A stretch of 64,000 nucleotides of DNA from Leptospira koniambonensis (GTDB lineage: Bacteria > Spirochaetota > Leptospiria > Leptospirales > Leptospiraceae), in contig NZ_RQFY01000001.1 of assembly GCF_004769555.1 (NCBI RefSeq), forward strand, positions 372,001 through 436,000. The letters are read 5' to 3'. The notes under the pieces are model-generated. The model was not told the DNA's origin and did no database searches. It saw only the letters and a program-made list of their open reading frames with translations. Shown piece after piece: positions 18,755 to 27,314 of the stretch. Both the position numbers and the translations under genes were made by a program. Position 1 is the first letter of the stretch. The number at the start of each line of letters is the position of its first letter.

Positions 18755-20043
18755 GGTTGTCCGTTTTGAGAAAGGCGCACTTTTACTGAATTTCCATGTT
18801 CTTCATCCAAACCTTCAAATTCGGAGAGAACTTTTACATACGGATATAATTTTTCTAGAGAGTCCCTGGTCACTTCTTGGTAGGTCACTCTTTTTAAGAA
18901 TGTAAGAACTCCTAAAGAAGAAAAGATCCGACTTCCCCCAGCCGTTGGAAGAATATGATTTGTTCCGCTGATATAATCTCCCATAGCAACAGGAGAATAA
19001 GGTCCTAAAAATACAGAACCTGCATGTCTGATCTTCTTAAATAATTCCAGATAGTTTTCAGTTTGGATCTCCAAATGTTCAGGAGCATATAAATTAGAGA
19101 AGTTTACACATTCATCTAAATTAGGAAATACTAATATCCAACTTTCGTTCTCGATCGAGGCTCTTTTGATCGCCTCTCTTTTAGGTCTTTCTTTTAGAGC
19201 CTTGTCTATTTCATCCGAGACTTTTTTAGCAAACTCCATGGAATCAGTACAAAGTATTGCGGCCGAATCTTCTCCATGTTCTGCTTGGGAAAGTAAATCT
19301 GCTGCCACCCAGTTCGGATTTGCGAAAATATCTGCGATCACAAGGACTTCGCTTGGGCCTGCGGGGCTGTCTATTCCGATCACTCCTTGTCCGCTTAATA
19401 AAACTTTTGCAGCAGTCACAAATTTATTCCCAGGTCCGATCACAAATTCAGAACGAGAAATTGTTTCCGTTCCATAAGATGCCGCCGCAATTCCTTGCGC
19501 ACCTCCCACTGTTACAATAGAATCTGCACCTGCAATTTTAGCAGCAGCGTATAATCCGTCGGGAATCCCATCTTTTTGAGGAGGAGTAACTATCTGAATA
19601 TGTTTTACACCTGCAATCTTTGCAGGGATCACTCCCATTAAAATGGTAGAAGGATATAATGCCTTTCCACCAGGAGCATATACAGTGACTGATTCTATTG
19701 GAGTATAACGAATTCCTAATGTATTTCCTGAAACTTTTACATCTAGGTCGGAAGGAATTTGAGCCTTATGGAATGTTTCAATATTCTCTTTTGCCTTTTC
19801 TAATGCGGCAACAAGCTCTGGGTCCGCATTTCCTTTCCATTCTGAGACTGGATAAACCAATTTTTCAGGCCTAAGTTTGTCGAATTTTTGGGTAAGCTCA
19901 TAAACAGCCTTATCCCCACCATCTCGGACCTGTTCCAAAATAGGACGTACCAGGGCCAAAGTGTCATTTAGATCTTGCTTTGCTCTCTGGAGAATGGGTT
20001 CTAAGGAAAAATCCTTGCCTATCTCCCTGATACGAATGCTCAT
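18751..20043 (-). CDS. hisD: Histidinol dehydrogenase
   Basis: Catalyses the last two steps of histidine synthesis, histidinol to histidine, with two NAD+ and a zinc ion. The 430-residue protein shows 'VYAPGGKALYPSTILMGVIPAKIAG', 'TVGGAQGIAA', 'IDSPAGPSEVLVIAD', the zinc/catalytic region 'LLSQAEHGEDS', 'YAPEHLEI' and 'GDYISGTNHILPT'. It is the first gene of the long minus-strand run that ends, after eight other genes, in hisF. The promoter must lie in the 64 bases before the divergent xth gene. Confidence 0.98.
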   Translation of the reverse strand: MSIRIREIGKDFSLEPILQRAKQDLNDTLALVRPILEQVRDGGDKAVYELTQKFDKLRPEKLVYPVSEWKGNADPELVAALEKAKENIETFHKAQIPSDLDVKVSGNTLGIRYTPIESVTVYAPGGKALYPSTILMGVIPAKIAGVKHIQIVTPPQKDGIPDGLYAAAKIAGADSIVTVGGAQGIAAASYGTETISRSEFVIGPGNKFVTAAKVLLSGQGVIGIDSPAGPSEVLVIADIFANPNWVAADLLSQAEHGEDSAAILCTDSMEFAKKVSDEIDKALKERPKREAIKRASIENESWILVFPNLDECVNFSNLYAPEHLEIQTENYLELFKKIRHAGSVFLGPYSPVAMGDYISGTNHILPTAGGSRIFSSLGVLTFLKRVTYQEVTRDSLEKLYPYVKVLSEFEGLDEEHGNSVKVRLSQNGQP

Positions 20044-20107
20044 ACGGACATTTTTTTTCTTTGCCCGGACTTAGCATCCCGAAAATCCTGGGAACTCTTT
20101 TACACCT

Positions 20108-20881
20108 ATGAAAGTTTTCTGTCTGAACTGCAATGGAATCCGATCCGCCTGGGGCAAGGGCCTGGGGGATGTAATCTCTTCTGAAAAACCCGATTTTGTT
20201 TGTTTCCAAGAAACCAAAGCACAACCCGACCAACTCAGTTCGGAAATGTGGGAAAAACTAGGATACAAAGCGTTCTTCCATTCAGCTGTTAAAAAAGGTT
20301 ACTCAGGAGTTTCACTTTGGAGCAAACAAGAACCTAAAAAAGTGACCTATGGACTCGGCCTGGATGAATTTGATAAAGAAGGAAGAAGTGTACTTGCTGA
20401 ATTTGATTCATATGCTATATGGACTGTTTACTTTCCATCCGGAACCACGGGTGACGTGAGACAAGCCGCCAAGATGAGATTTTTGGAAGAATTCCTAAAA
20501 ATTTCTGCAAAGTTAAAAAAGAAACATTCCAATATCATCCTATGCGGTGATGTGAATATTGCTCATACTGAAACAGACATACATGATCCAAAAGGAAATG
20601 CAAAGAATAGCGGTTTCCTTCCGGAAGAAAGAGCTTGGGTGACTAAATTTCTTTCTACAGGCTGGGTGGATAGTTTTAGGGAATTATATCCGAATAAACA
20701 GGAATATACCTGGTGGACTTTTAGAGCTGGAGCGAGAGGGAATAATAAGGGTTGGAGGATCGATTACTTTTTTGTGACTCCTGAGCTTAAATCCAAACTT
20801 AAAAAACTCACAGTGAAAAAAGATCCAATCCTATCAGATCATGCAGCGATGATCTTAGAAGTTGATCTTCCTAAAAAGTAA
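20108..20881 (+). CDS. xth: Exodeoxyribonuclease III (AP endonuclease, xth family)
   Basis: Base-excision repair nuclease acting on AP sites and 3' blocked ends. 257 residues with all ExoIII motifs: '[14 protein letters not shown]' (metal-binding Asn), 'VCFQETKAQ' (metal Glu), '[12 protein letters not shown]' (catalytic Asp/Asn), '[22 protein letters not shown]' split around the DNA-binding loop, and '[11 protein letters not shown]' with the catalytic Asp-His. Its last four residues, LPKK, and its stop codon lie in a 15-base inverted repeat shared with the convergent neighbour. Confidence 0.96.
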   Translation: MKVFCLNCNGIRSAWGKGLGDVISSEKPDFVCFQETKAQPDQLSSEMWEKLGYKAFFHSAVKKGYSGVSLWSKQEPKKVTYGLGLDEFDKEGRSVLAEFDSYAIWTVYFPSGTTGDVRQAAKMRFLEEFLKISAKLKKKHSNIILCGDVNIAHTETDIHDPKGNAKNSGFLPEERAWVTKFLSTGWVDSFRELYPNKQEYTWWTFRAGARGNNKGWRIDYFFVTPELKSKLKKLTVKKDPILSDHAAMILEVDLPKK

Positions 20882-20898
20882 AATTACTTTTTAGGAAG
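20867..20898. terminator. Perfect 15-bp inverted repeat between convergent genes, spanning both stop codons
   Basis: Left arm 20867-20881 (CTTCCTAAAAAGTAA), two-base spacer AA, right arm 20884-20898 its exact reverse complement. Each arm encodes L-P-K-K-stop in the frame of its own gene. An RNA copy from either strand could fold into a 13-15 bp hairpin at the end of the coding sequence. There is no long U-tract on either side, so it may act as a bidirectional terminator or a 3'-end stabiliser; termination itself is inferred. Confidence 0.6.
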
Positions 20899-21252
20899 TG
20901 TAAGATCTATCTTTGGAAGATTCTTTTTTAAAAATTCAGAAAGTTCTGATTCGAATACCAAAACAGTATCCGTAATTCTTTCAGAAGATTTAGATTTCAC
21001 TACCTTCTTATCCAAAAGTTTTCCAGAAAATAATAACGGTTCCTTCCAAAAAGGTACACGTATCTCTATTACAGCGTTACTTCCTTCCGGATCTGGATGA
21101 AAACGATCCAGGGTAAAGCTAAGCGCTGTACCTTGGATGCCTTCCCAAGTTGCTTGAAAATCTCCGGAAGAAGAATGCACCTGCACTGGAACCTTTACGG
21201 TCTCAAAAAACCTGTTTTTGAATTCCTGTACTATTTTATCCAATATAGCCAT
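20884..21252 (-). CDS. Protein of unknown function, 122 residues
   Basis: Not recognised. It has no signal peptide or membrane segment. The middle is beta-rich ('ALSFTLDRFHPDPEGSNAVIEIRVPFWKEPLLFSGKLLDKKVV') with a short N-terminal helix ('LDKIVQEFKNRFF') and a C-terminal helix. The strand-rich pattern with a substrate-damping loop loosely recalls PilZ-like barrels, but the R-x3-R and (D/N)xSxxG motifs of PilZ are not evident, so no function is claimed. It is convergent with xth, two bases between the stop codons, sharing the palindrome and the same terminal LPKK. Confidence 0.7.
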   Translation of the reverse strand: MAILDKIVQEFKNRFFETVKVPVQVHSSSGDFQATWEGIQGTALSFTLDRFHPDPEGSNAVIEIRVPFWKEPLLFSGKLLDKKVVKSKSSERITDTVLVFESELSEFLKKNLPKIDLTLPKK

Positions 21253-21411
21253 TTCTATCTCTATGTATCGTTTAATAACAGATGAGACTTAGTGCGATGC
21301 AAACAAATTTCCAATTTTATCAAAAAAATTCAGAAGAATCATGACAATAGTGGAAAAAATTGAGAAATAAGACCTAGGTCCCTAGTATTCTAGACCATAG
21401 GCAAACTGCTA

Positions 21412-22449
21412 TTATTTAAAGTGAGTGCTTCTATTTCTTCCGTCTTCTTTGGATTTATAGAGGGCTTTGTCTGCTTCTTCTAAAAACTTTATGGTGTCCT
21501 TATCTTTTCCAGACATACGAGTGCTGATCCCAATACTGACGGAAACAAATTCAGAAGTTTGAGAAGCTTCATGGGGAATCTTCAGTTCTTGGACCCTGGA
21601 CCTGATATTTTCAGCAACAAGCATTGCTTTCTCTGCATCAGTTTCAGGAAGAATGACAGCAAACTCTTCGCCGCCGTAACGTGCAGGAAAATCCCCTGCT
21701 CTTCTTGCAGTATTTTTTAAGACCCCTGCGACCTGGCGGATACATTCATCTCCTGCTTGGTGACCGTATGTATCATTATACTTTTTGAAAAAATCTATAT
21801 CTAATAGAAGTAGAGAGATCGGTTTTTCAGAACGGCAGGCTCTTTTCCATTCTACTTCTAAGATCTCGTCGAAAAATCTTCTGTTCCAAATTCCAGAAAG
21901 ACCATCAGTTCTTGAGACTCTAAGTAATGTTTGGTATGCTTCTGAAAGTTTATCAGTGATCTCTTCCAGATCTCTTTCTCTTTGTTTTCTTTGGAGCATC
22001 TCATGGCGAAGTCTCAAAGTAGAACGAACCCTTGCTCTTAACTCATGCGCATCAAAAGGTTTTGTAACGTAATCGATTGCGCCCAATTCAAATGCGGATT
22101 CTAAGGTTTGGGTATCATGGATTGCTGTGATGATAATAACAGGTAGGTCTGAAAATTCTTCCTTAGAACTTAAGGTGCGTAGAATGTCCAAACCGTTCAT
22201 TCCTCCAGGAAGAAGAATGTCCAAAAGTAAAAGTGAAATATCTTTTTTGTTTTCTGGGTTTCCTTGTAGGCCTAACCATTCCAAGGCTGTTTCAGGTGAT
22301 TGGGTAGAAATCACATCTCCGTATCCCGCTTTTTTAAGGATCCTTTCTACGAGCAGGCAATTTTCTGGAGCATCGTCCAGAATGAGAATTTTGTCCGATT
22401 CGCCAATCGCTGCGGATGATTCGCTTTTTTCTTTCGTTGGTCCGAACAT
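21412..22449 (-). CDS. Response regulator with diguanylate cyclase output (REC-GGDEF)
   Basis: Predicted to make the second messenger c-di-GMP when its receiver is phosphorylated. 345 residues: a receiver domain (about 20-140) with acidic pocket 'ILDDAP', phospho-acceptor D77 in 'LLLLDILLP' and the lysine in 'YVTKPFDAHE'; a short coiled linker ('REMLQRKQRERDLEEITDKL' region); then a GGDEF domain starting 'SRTDGLSGIWNRRFF'. The active loop reads G-G-E-E-F at 259-263, the active variant. An RxxD inhibitory site is present five residues upstream (R250, D253), so feedback inhibition is expected. No partner kinase is adjacent on this strand, apart from the kinase cluster just beyond the copper-storage-like gene. 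Confidence 0.93.
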   Translation of the reverse strand: MFGPTKEKSESSAAIGESDKILILDDAPENCLLVERILKKAGYGDVISTQSPETALEWLGLQGNPENKKDISLLLLDILLPGGMNGLDILRTLSSKEEFSDLPVIIITAIHDTQTLESAFELGAIDYVTKPFDAHELRARVRSTLRLRHEMLQRKQRERDLEEITDKLSEAYQTLLRVSRTDGLSGIWNRRFFDEILEVEWKRACRSEKPISLLLLDIDFFKKYNDTYGHQAGDECIRQVAGVLKNTARRAGDFPARYGGEEFAVILPETDAEKAMLVAENIRSRVQELKIPHEASQTSEFVSVSIGISTRMSGKDKDTIKFLEEADKALYKSKEDGRNRSTHFK

Positions 22450-22627
22450 TTTAACTGGTGTAATTCATCCGACGAGTCTTTTCAATTAGAGCTACTTCGT
22501 GGGAAGAATTTTCCAAACCTATTCTAAAAGTTCCGAAAAGAAAGCGGTTTTTTTTAGGGTTTTCAACCTATTTTCAGGCGACGAAAACCGGATTCTGGAA
22601 TAATTTAGAGCCCCGAGGGAGGTTCCT

Positions 22628-23098
22628 TTGGAACAGAAAATATCTAGAAAACAAATCCTTGGCCTGGGTGCAACTACCGCGGCTCTACTCGCGAGTTCTT
22701 CCGTTTTAGGACATGAGCACGGCGATAAAAAAGCTTCCAAAAAGAAGAAGGCAGACAAAATTTCCGTGCCAGGCACAGCGATCGAAGCTTCCTCTGCTTG
22801 TATTTTAAAAGGTAGAGTCTGCATCAATATGTGTGTGGACGTGCTTGCAGAAGGTCATAAAGAAATGGCAGATTGCCTTAGATCTGTGGAAGAGACTATA
22901 GCTCTTTGTGACGCATTCATTGTATTGTCTTCCTTGGGTTCTGCTTCTACTAAAAAATTAGCATCTATTTGCTTAGAGTCTTGTGAAAGATGTGCGGCTC
23001 AATGTGATAAACATGCAGATCACCACGAAGAATGTAAGGCATGTTCAGAAGCTTGTAAGGCTTGTATTTCCGAATTCAAAAAATTACTAGCAGCTTAA
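22628..23098 (+). CDS. Cys-rich four-helix-bundle copper-storage-like protein (DUF326/Csp family) with Tat-like leader
   Basis: 156 residues. The start is TTG at 22628-22630 after a strong GAGGGAGG box; no in-frame ATG is available before the signal sequence. The leader 'SRKQILGLGATTAALLASSS' resembles a Tat signal, with Arg-Lys instead of Arg-Arg. A His/Lys-rich linker follows, then a helical domain with 13 cysteines spaced as in four-helix copper-storage proteins (CxxxCxxC, CxxCxxxCxxC). The exported Csp1 type is known to have 13 Cys lining the bundle and a Tat leader, a close match. Likely role: binding many Cu(I) ions outside the cytoplasm. No copper pump or regulator is next to it. Confidence 0.82.
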   Translation: MEQKISRKQILGLGATTAALLASSSVLGHEHGDKKASKKKKADKISVPGTAIEASSACILKGRVCINMCVDVLAEGHKEMADCLRSVEETIALCDAFIVLSSLGSASTKKLASICLESCERCAAQCDKHADHHEECKACSEACKACISEFKKLLAA

Positions 23099-24519
23099 TA
23101 CGCAAATTCTATCTGGAATCGGGTTCCTGGAGCTGAAGTATTGATGTCCAATTTTGCCTTTAACTGTTTGGATAAGATCCGGATCAGTTGTAAACCTAAG
23201 GTCTCTTTGGCTTCAATCTGAGGATAATCCGGGATCCCTTTTCCATCGTCTCCCACTTCTAAATAGAATATCCCATTTCCGGATTTTGCTTTTATGTAAA
23301 ACTGTCCCTTCTTCTTTTCCGGATACGCATATTTGATAGAATTTGTAGCGATCTCATTGATCATCATTCCAATTGGAAGTGCCTTCTCAACAGCTAAACT
23401 CAAATTTCCAACATCTACTATTCTGCCAATTTCAGAACCGATCCCATACACATTCCAAAGATTATCGAGTAACTTATCCACATAAGAACCGAGGCCGATC
23501 TCAGCTAAATTTTTAGAATTATAAAGTTCATTATGAACTAAAGACATGGAGTAAATTCTACTTTCCGTATCTCTAAGTTCTCTTGTTACTTCCTTATTCT
23601 TTGCATAATTTGCCTGCAGGTTTAGAAGGCTTGCCATGATCTGCAGATTGTTTTTTACCCTATGATGGATTTCTTGCAGAAGTGCTTCCTTATCTCTCAA
23701 TGATTGGATTAGATTATCCTCAGACTGTTTCCATTTGGTCATGTCCACTAAGATCGCAAGAACCACTTCCTTTCCTTCTAACTGGAATCTATAAGAAGTG
23801 ATCTCCATTAGGAGAGGAGTTCCTTCCTTGGATCTATGCACATGAGTTTCCGGAATATTTTTACCATTATGAAGAGCCAAATATTGCCTACGCTCTCCAG
23901 AACCTCCAATAAACAGATCTGAAAATTTCATATGAAGAAGTTCTTCTCTATCATAACCATAGATACGTTCTGTTTCTTGGTTTAGATCCAAGACACTTTC
24001 ACAGTCAAAATTATACAAAACGATTGGATGAGGATTATGTTCAAAAATAAGTCTATATCTTTTTTCATTCTCTTTGATAAGGAACGCCTGCTCTTCTAGC
24101 TTGGACAACATGTCCTGTCTTTCTATCGCATAAAGAATCGATCTTAATAGAAGATGAGAATCAAATTTACCTTTGATCAAATAATCTTGGCCGCCTGACT
24201 GCAAGGCTTCCATTGCAATCGTTTCATCTTGGGTCCCTGAACAGATTACGATCGGAATTTTAGGATAGGATTTTTTAATAGCTTCTAAACCATCCAAGCC
24301 AAAACTATCAGGCAAAGTTAGATCTAGAAGAACACAATCTATCTCTTCTCCATGATCTCTTAATACTTCTAAGGCATCTGCAACTGTGGGAGAATGTTCC
24401 AAACGTACCCCAGAAGGATCTGCTTCTTTCAAAAATATTTCGAACAAACGAGAATCATCCTCGTTGTCCTCGACTACTAAAATTTGTTTCACCCGGACTG
24501 ATACAACTCTTGCATTCAT
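23095..24519 (-). CDS. Hybrid receiver-PAS-histidine kinase (HisKA_2 type)
   Basis: 474 residues from the ATG at 24517-24519, chosen because it overlaps the upstream stop as ATGA; an in-frame start at 24549 would add ten residues. An N-terminal receiver with D66 in 'CVLLDLTLP' comes first, then a PAS domain ('YRLIFEHNPHPIVLYN', 'RIYGYDREELLHMKF'). The kinase core begins 'LLQEIHHRVKNNLQIMASLL', the HisKA_2/HWE-like dimerisation motif with its phospho-His, followed by a HATPase with 'MMINEIATNSIKYAYP' and 'DDGKGIPD'. The receiver at the N-terminus suggests it takes phosphate from the upstream kinase. It overlaps the csp-like gene end-to-end by 4 bases. Target unknown. Confidence 0.9.
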   Translation of the reverse strand: MNARVVSVRVKQILVVEDNEDDSRLFEIFLKEADPSGVRLEHSPTVADALEVLRDHGEEIDCVLLDLTLPDSFGLDGLEAIKKSYPKIPIVICSGTQDETIAMEALQSGGQDYLIKGKFDSHLLLRSILYAIERQDMLSKLEEQAFLIKENEKRYRLIFEHNPHPIVLYNFDCESVLDLNQETERIYGYDREELLHMKFSDLFIGGSGERRQYLALHNGKNIPETHVHRSKEGTPLLMEITSYRFQLEGKEVVLAILVDMTKWKQSEDNLIQSLRDKEALLQEIHHRVKNNLQIMASLLNLQANYAKNKEVTRELRDTESRIYSMSLVHNELYNSKNLAEIGLGSYVDKLLDNLWNVYGIGSEIGRIVDVGNLSLAVEKALPIGMMINEIATNSIKYAYPEKKKGQFYIKAKSGNGIFYLEVGDDGKGIPDYPQIEAKETLGLQLIRILSKQLKAKLDINTSAPGTRFQIEFAY

Positions 24520-24959
24520 CTTGGAGGCAACCTCGAAGTTTTGAACCAATAGATGCGTAATGTATCCATCGCTTCCAAAAAATTATCGTATTCCACCGGT
24601 TTCTGTATATATGAGTTCGCGTGTAAGTTAAAAGTCGCAATAATATCTCTGTCAGATCCAGAGGTAGTCAATACCACTACTGGAATCCTTTTGTATTCTG
24701 GATCTGATTTAAGTTCTTCTAGAACTTCTAATCCATTCTTTTTAGGAAGATTCAAATCCAATAAGATCAAGTCTGGGCGTCTTGCTCCTACAAATTCACC
24801 TTCTCCTTTTACGAAGTCGATCGCTTCTTCTCCGTCTTTTGCCACAAAAAGTCTTTTTTCGGATTTAAGATCGTTCAGCGCTTCTATAGTAAGCCGAACA
24901 TCCGCGGGATTGTCCTCAACAAGAAGAATATCAAAATATTGTTTAGAAGAAGTATTCAT
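24516..24959 (-). CDS. Single-domain response regulator (Rcp1-like)
   Basis: 147 residues consisting only of a receiver: acidic pocket 'LLVEDNPADVRL', phospho-acceptor D68 in 'LILLDLNLPKKNG', conserved Thr in 'VVLTTSGSDRD' and lysine in 'YIQKPVEYDNF'. The PADxRL and 'TTSxSxxDI' wording is that of Rcp1-type regulators paired with phytochrome-like kinases. There is no output domain, so it probably passes phosphate onward or acts by protein contact. It starts 2 bases after the stop of the upstream PAS kinase and overlaps the downstream hybrid kinase by 4 bases. The three form a phosphorelay-like operon (inference). Confidence 0.93.
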   Translation of the reverse strand: MNTSSKQYFDILLVEDNPADVRLTIEALNDLKSEKRLFVAKDGEEAIDFVKGEGEFVGARRPDLILLDLNLPKKNGLEVLEELKSDPEYKRIPVVVLTTSGSDRDIIATFNLHANSYIQKPVEYDNFLEAMDTLRIYWFKTSRLPPR

Positions 24960-24961
24960 GA

Positions 24962-27190
24962 TTAAACCTCAGGCAGAGAGAAAAAGAACTCGGACCCTTT
25001 TCCTAAAGAAGACTGGACCCAAATTTTTCCCCCGTGATTCTCCACGATCTTTTTACAAATAGACAACCCTATCCCAGTTCCTGGATATTCAGACCTTGTA
25101 TGCAATTTTTGGAATATGATAAAAATACGATCAAAGTATTTGGGATCCATGCCTATCCCATTATCAGAGACACAAAAAACATTTGCGCCGGGCACATGTT
25201 TTACCTTGATATGGATTTCAGGGTTCCTGGCAGGAGAACGGAATTTAATCCCATTCGAGATTAGATTACTGAATAAACGCCTGACCTGGTCATGGTCGGC
25301 ATACACTTCCGGGAAAGGGCCTTCTAAAACTAAATTTGTGTGAGTTTCTTGAATTACAGAAGAAAGATCTTTTTGGACCTCGTCCAGGATCAGATTCGGA
25401 TCTCCTTTGGATTTTTTTACAGAATCTGAACCAACTCTGGAATAACTCAAAAGGCTCTCAATCAGTCCCTGTTGCCTTTTTGCGGCCTCTACGGATACTT
25501 GGATGAATTCTTTCATCTCAGGTTTTATTTCTCCTGAGAATTTTCTCTCTAATAATTGAAGATAGCTTGCGATTGTCCTAAGAGGTTCTTGCAAGTCGTG
25601 AGATGCTATATATGCAAACTGTTCCAGTTCCTTATTTGTTTTTGCGAGACCTTGGAGAGCTTCTTCCAATGATTTTCTGGATTCTACTTTTTCAGAAATG
25701 TCCCGGTTTACCATAATAAGACCAGGAACCAAATAACCTTCTGCATTAATTTTTTTGAAATTACTTTCGATCATGATCTTTTTGCCTGATCTTAATGTAT
25801 GAATGAGTTCCCTTTTGGAAGCTCCTAAGTTTTCCCAATCCTCCATGGCCGCTTTATAATTTTCCTCAGAAATCCAGTCCTCTTCAAATAGAGAAGTATA
25901 ATGTTTTCCTAAACATTCCCCCTCTTCTACCTCATACATTTTTGCAGCATAACTATTATAATAGGTGATCTTCATATCACCGTCTAAAGCGATGATCGCG
26001 TCGTTGATCTGGGAAATGACTTCCATATTGAACCGGTTCTCACGACTGATCCGCACTCGTTCGGAAACATCCATCGCGGAAACGAGAACCGCCTCTGTTT
26101 CCTGGAACTGAATAGGAGAAGAAACTATATCCAAATATACAGTACTTCCATCTTTTCGTAGATGTTTCATTTCTGGAAAAAAATTCGGGCCGAGCTTGAG
26201 GCCTTTGATCTTCTCCCTCATAAACTCTCTTTCTTCAGGAAGCCTGAGTTCTTCTGCGCCTTTTTCTAAAAATTCTTTTTCAGAATATCCGTAAGTTTGG
26301 ATAGCTGTCTGGTTTACCGCTAATATCTTAAGTGAAGATCTTTCAAAAACGAACATGATTTGAGGATTATTTTGGAATAAATTCCGATACTTCTCTTCAT
26401 TCTTGCGAATTCTATCTTCGTATTCTTTTCGATCCGAAATATCATAAACAATTCCTAATATTTCCTGGATACGCCGGTTCTTTCCGATCCTTGGATACAT
26501 TCTTGTTTCCAAGAGAAGACCATTTTGGTTGGTATGATAAATACTCTCTTCTCCCTGAAGAGATTTAGAGAATGCTTCCATTACTTCAGGGCGGTTTCCC
26601 GCTCTTTCAAAGATGGTTTTGCCTACCACATCTTTAGGATTGATCTTTAATCTTTCTAATCCTTTTCCGTCAGCGAGTATGATCCTTCCATCCGTAGAAA
26701 TGGAAAATACAACTACAGGTAATACACCGATTAAAGTTTCAAAATCTATCGTACGTTTTTCTAATATATCTTCCGCAATTTTACGATCCGTAATATCCAG
26801 AGAAACTCCTACGAGTCCCCTGACCTTTCCATCTTCTCCTATTGCAGGAGAGATCCTTACTGAAAAATGCCTTCCTAAAAATACCGTCTCTGCACTGATC
26901 TCTTTTCCTGAAAGTACTAACTTTAAAGCATCCGTTTGTTCCAGGCGACGGATGGTTCCATCTTCTTCCCTTAATTCTGCGTTCCATTCATGTTGAACAA
27001 AGTTAGTCCCTATGAATGCACTTGAATCCAGGCCAAGCATGTCTAACGCCTTGCCAGAAGCAAAATTCATGAGTCCATTCTCGTCTGCGGAAAATAGTAC
27101 GATGGGGGAATTGGAAAGTATATAATCCAGTAAGGATTTCGGATTTCCTGGAGCGGATTGATTTGATAATATTTGAGAACGAGAACCCAT
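24962..27190 (-). CDS. Multi-PAS sensor histidine kinase
   Basis: 742 residues, soluble, no membrane segment. Four PAS-type repeats are visible (around 15-130, 145-255, 265-385 and 390-505), with linkers such as 'VGVSLDITDRK', 'LGIVYDISDRK' and 'VSAMDVSERV'. The kinase core follows: 'EQFAYIASHDLQEPLRTIASYLQLL' split over the phospho-His segment, then the HATPase with 'LFSNLISNGIKF', 'CVSDNGIGMD' and 'PGTGIGLSICKKIVENHGG'. The core is of the phytochrome/Cph1 kind, matching the Rcp1-like regulator just downstream. A 9-bp hairpin lies 10 bases before the ATG. Ligands of the PAS domains are unknown. Confidence 0.92.
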   Translation of the reverse strand: MGSRSQILSNQSAPGNPKSLLDYILSNSPIVLFSADENGLMNFASGKALDMLGLDSSAFIGTNFVQHEWNAELREEDGTIRRLEQTDALKLVLSGKEISAETVFLGRHFSVRISPAIGEDGKVRGLVGVSLDITDRKIAEDILEKRTIDFETLIGVLPVVVFSISTDGRIILADGKGLERLKINPKDVVGKTIFERAGNRPEVMEAFSKSLQGEESIYHTNQNGLLLETRMYPRIGKNRRIQEILGIVYDISDRKEYEDRIRKNEEKYRNLFQNNPQIMFVFERSSLKILAVNQTAIQTYGYSEKEFLEKGAEELRLPEEREFMREKIKGLKLGPNFFPEMKHLRKDGSTVYLDIVSSPIQFQETEAVLVSAMDVSERVRISRENRFNMEVISQINDAIIALDGDMKITYYNSYAAKMYEVEEGECLGKHYTSLFEEDWISEENYKAAMEDWENLGASKRELIHTLRSGKKIMIESNFKKINAEGYLVPGLIMVNRDISEKVESRKSLEEALQGLAKTNKELEQFAYIASHDLQEPLRTIASYLQLLERKFSGEIKPEMKEFIQVSVEAAKRQQGLIESLLSYSRVGSDSVKKSKGDPNLILDEVQKDLSSVIQETHTNLVLEGPFPEVYADHDQVRRLFSNLISNGIKFRSPARNPEIHIKVKHVPGANVFCVSDNGIGMDPKYFDRIFIIFQKLHTRSEYPGTGIGLSICKKIVENHGGKIWVQSSLGKGSEFFFSLPEV

Positions 27191-27200
27191 AAATAGATCC

Positions 27201-27222
27201 GCCCGGAATAAAAATTCCGGGC
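27201..27222 (-). promoter_or_regulatory. GC-rich hairpin in the leader of the multi-PAS kinase gene
   Basis: Perfect arms GCCCGGAAT (27201-27209) and ATTCCGGGC (27214-27222) with a four-base loop. On the minus strand it ends 10 bases before the start codon, next to the weak GGAT ribosome-binding sequence. No U-tract follows, so it is unlikely to be a simple terminator of the upstream cyclophilin gene. It could control ribosome access or mark an mRNA processing site. Confidence 0.55.
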
Positions 27223-27314
27223 AGGGGGCTCTAATTATGGCGAAATATAGATATTTTCAAGCATATTTCGACTTTTTGTGGAGTTTGTGGAATAAATACC
27301 CCATAAGGGATACG

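Noticed and set aside
24553..25062. 169-codon plus-strand frame opposite the receiver and kinase genes
   Set aside because: Both minus-strand genes have complete domain motifs here; the opposite frame has none.
27241..27270. Eight-base inverted repeat CGAAATAT / ATATTTCG as terminator for cyclophilin
   Set aside because: Very AT-rich with a 14-base loop and no T-run in the direction of the gene; probably chance.
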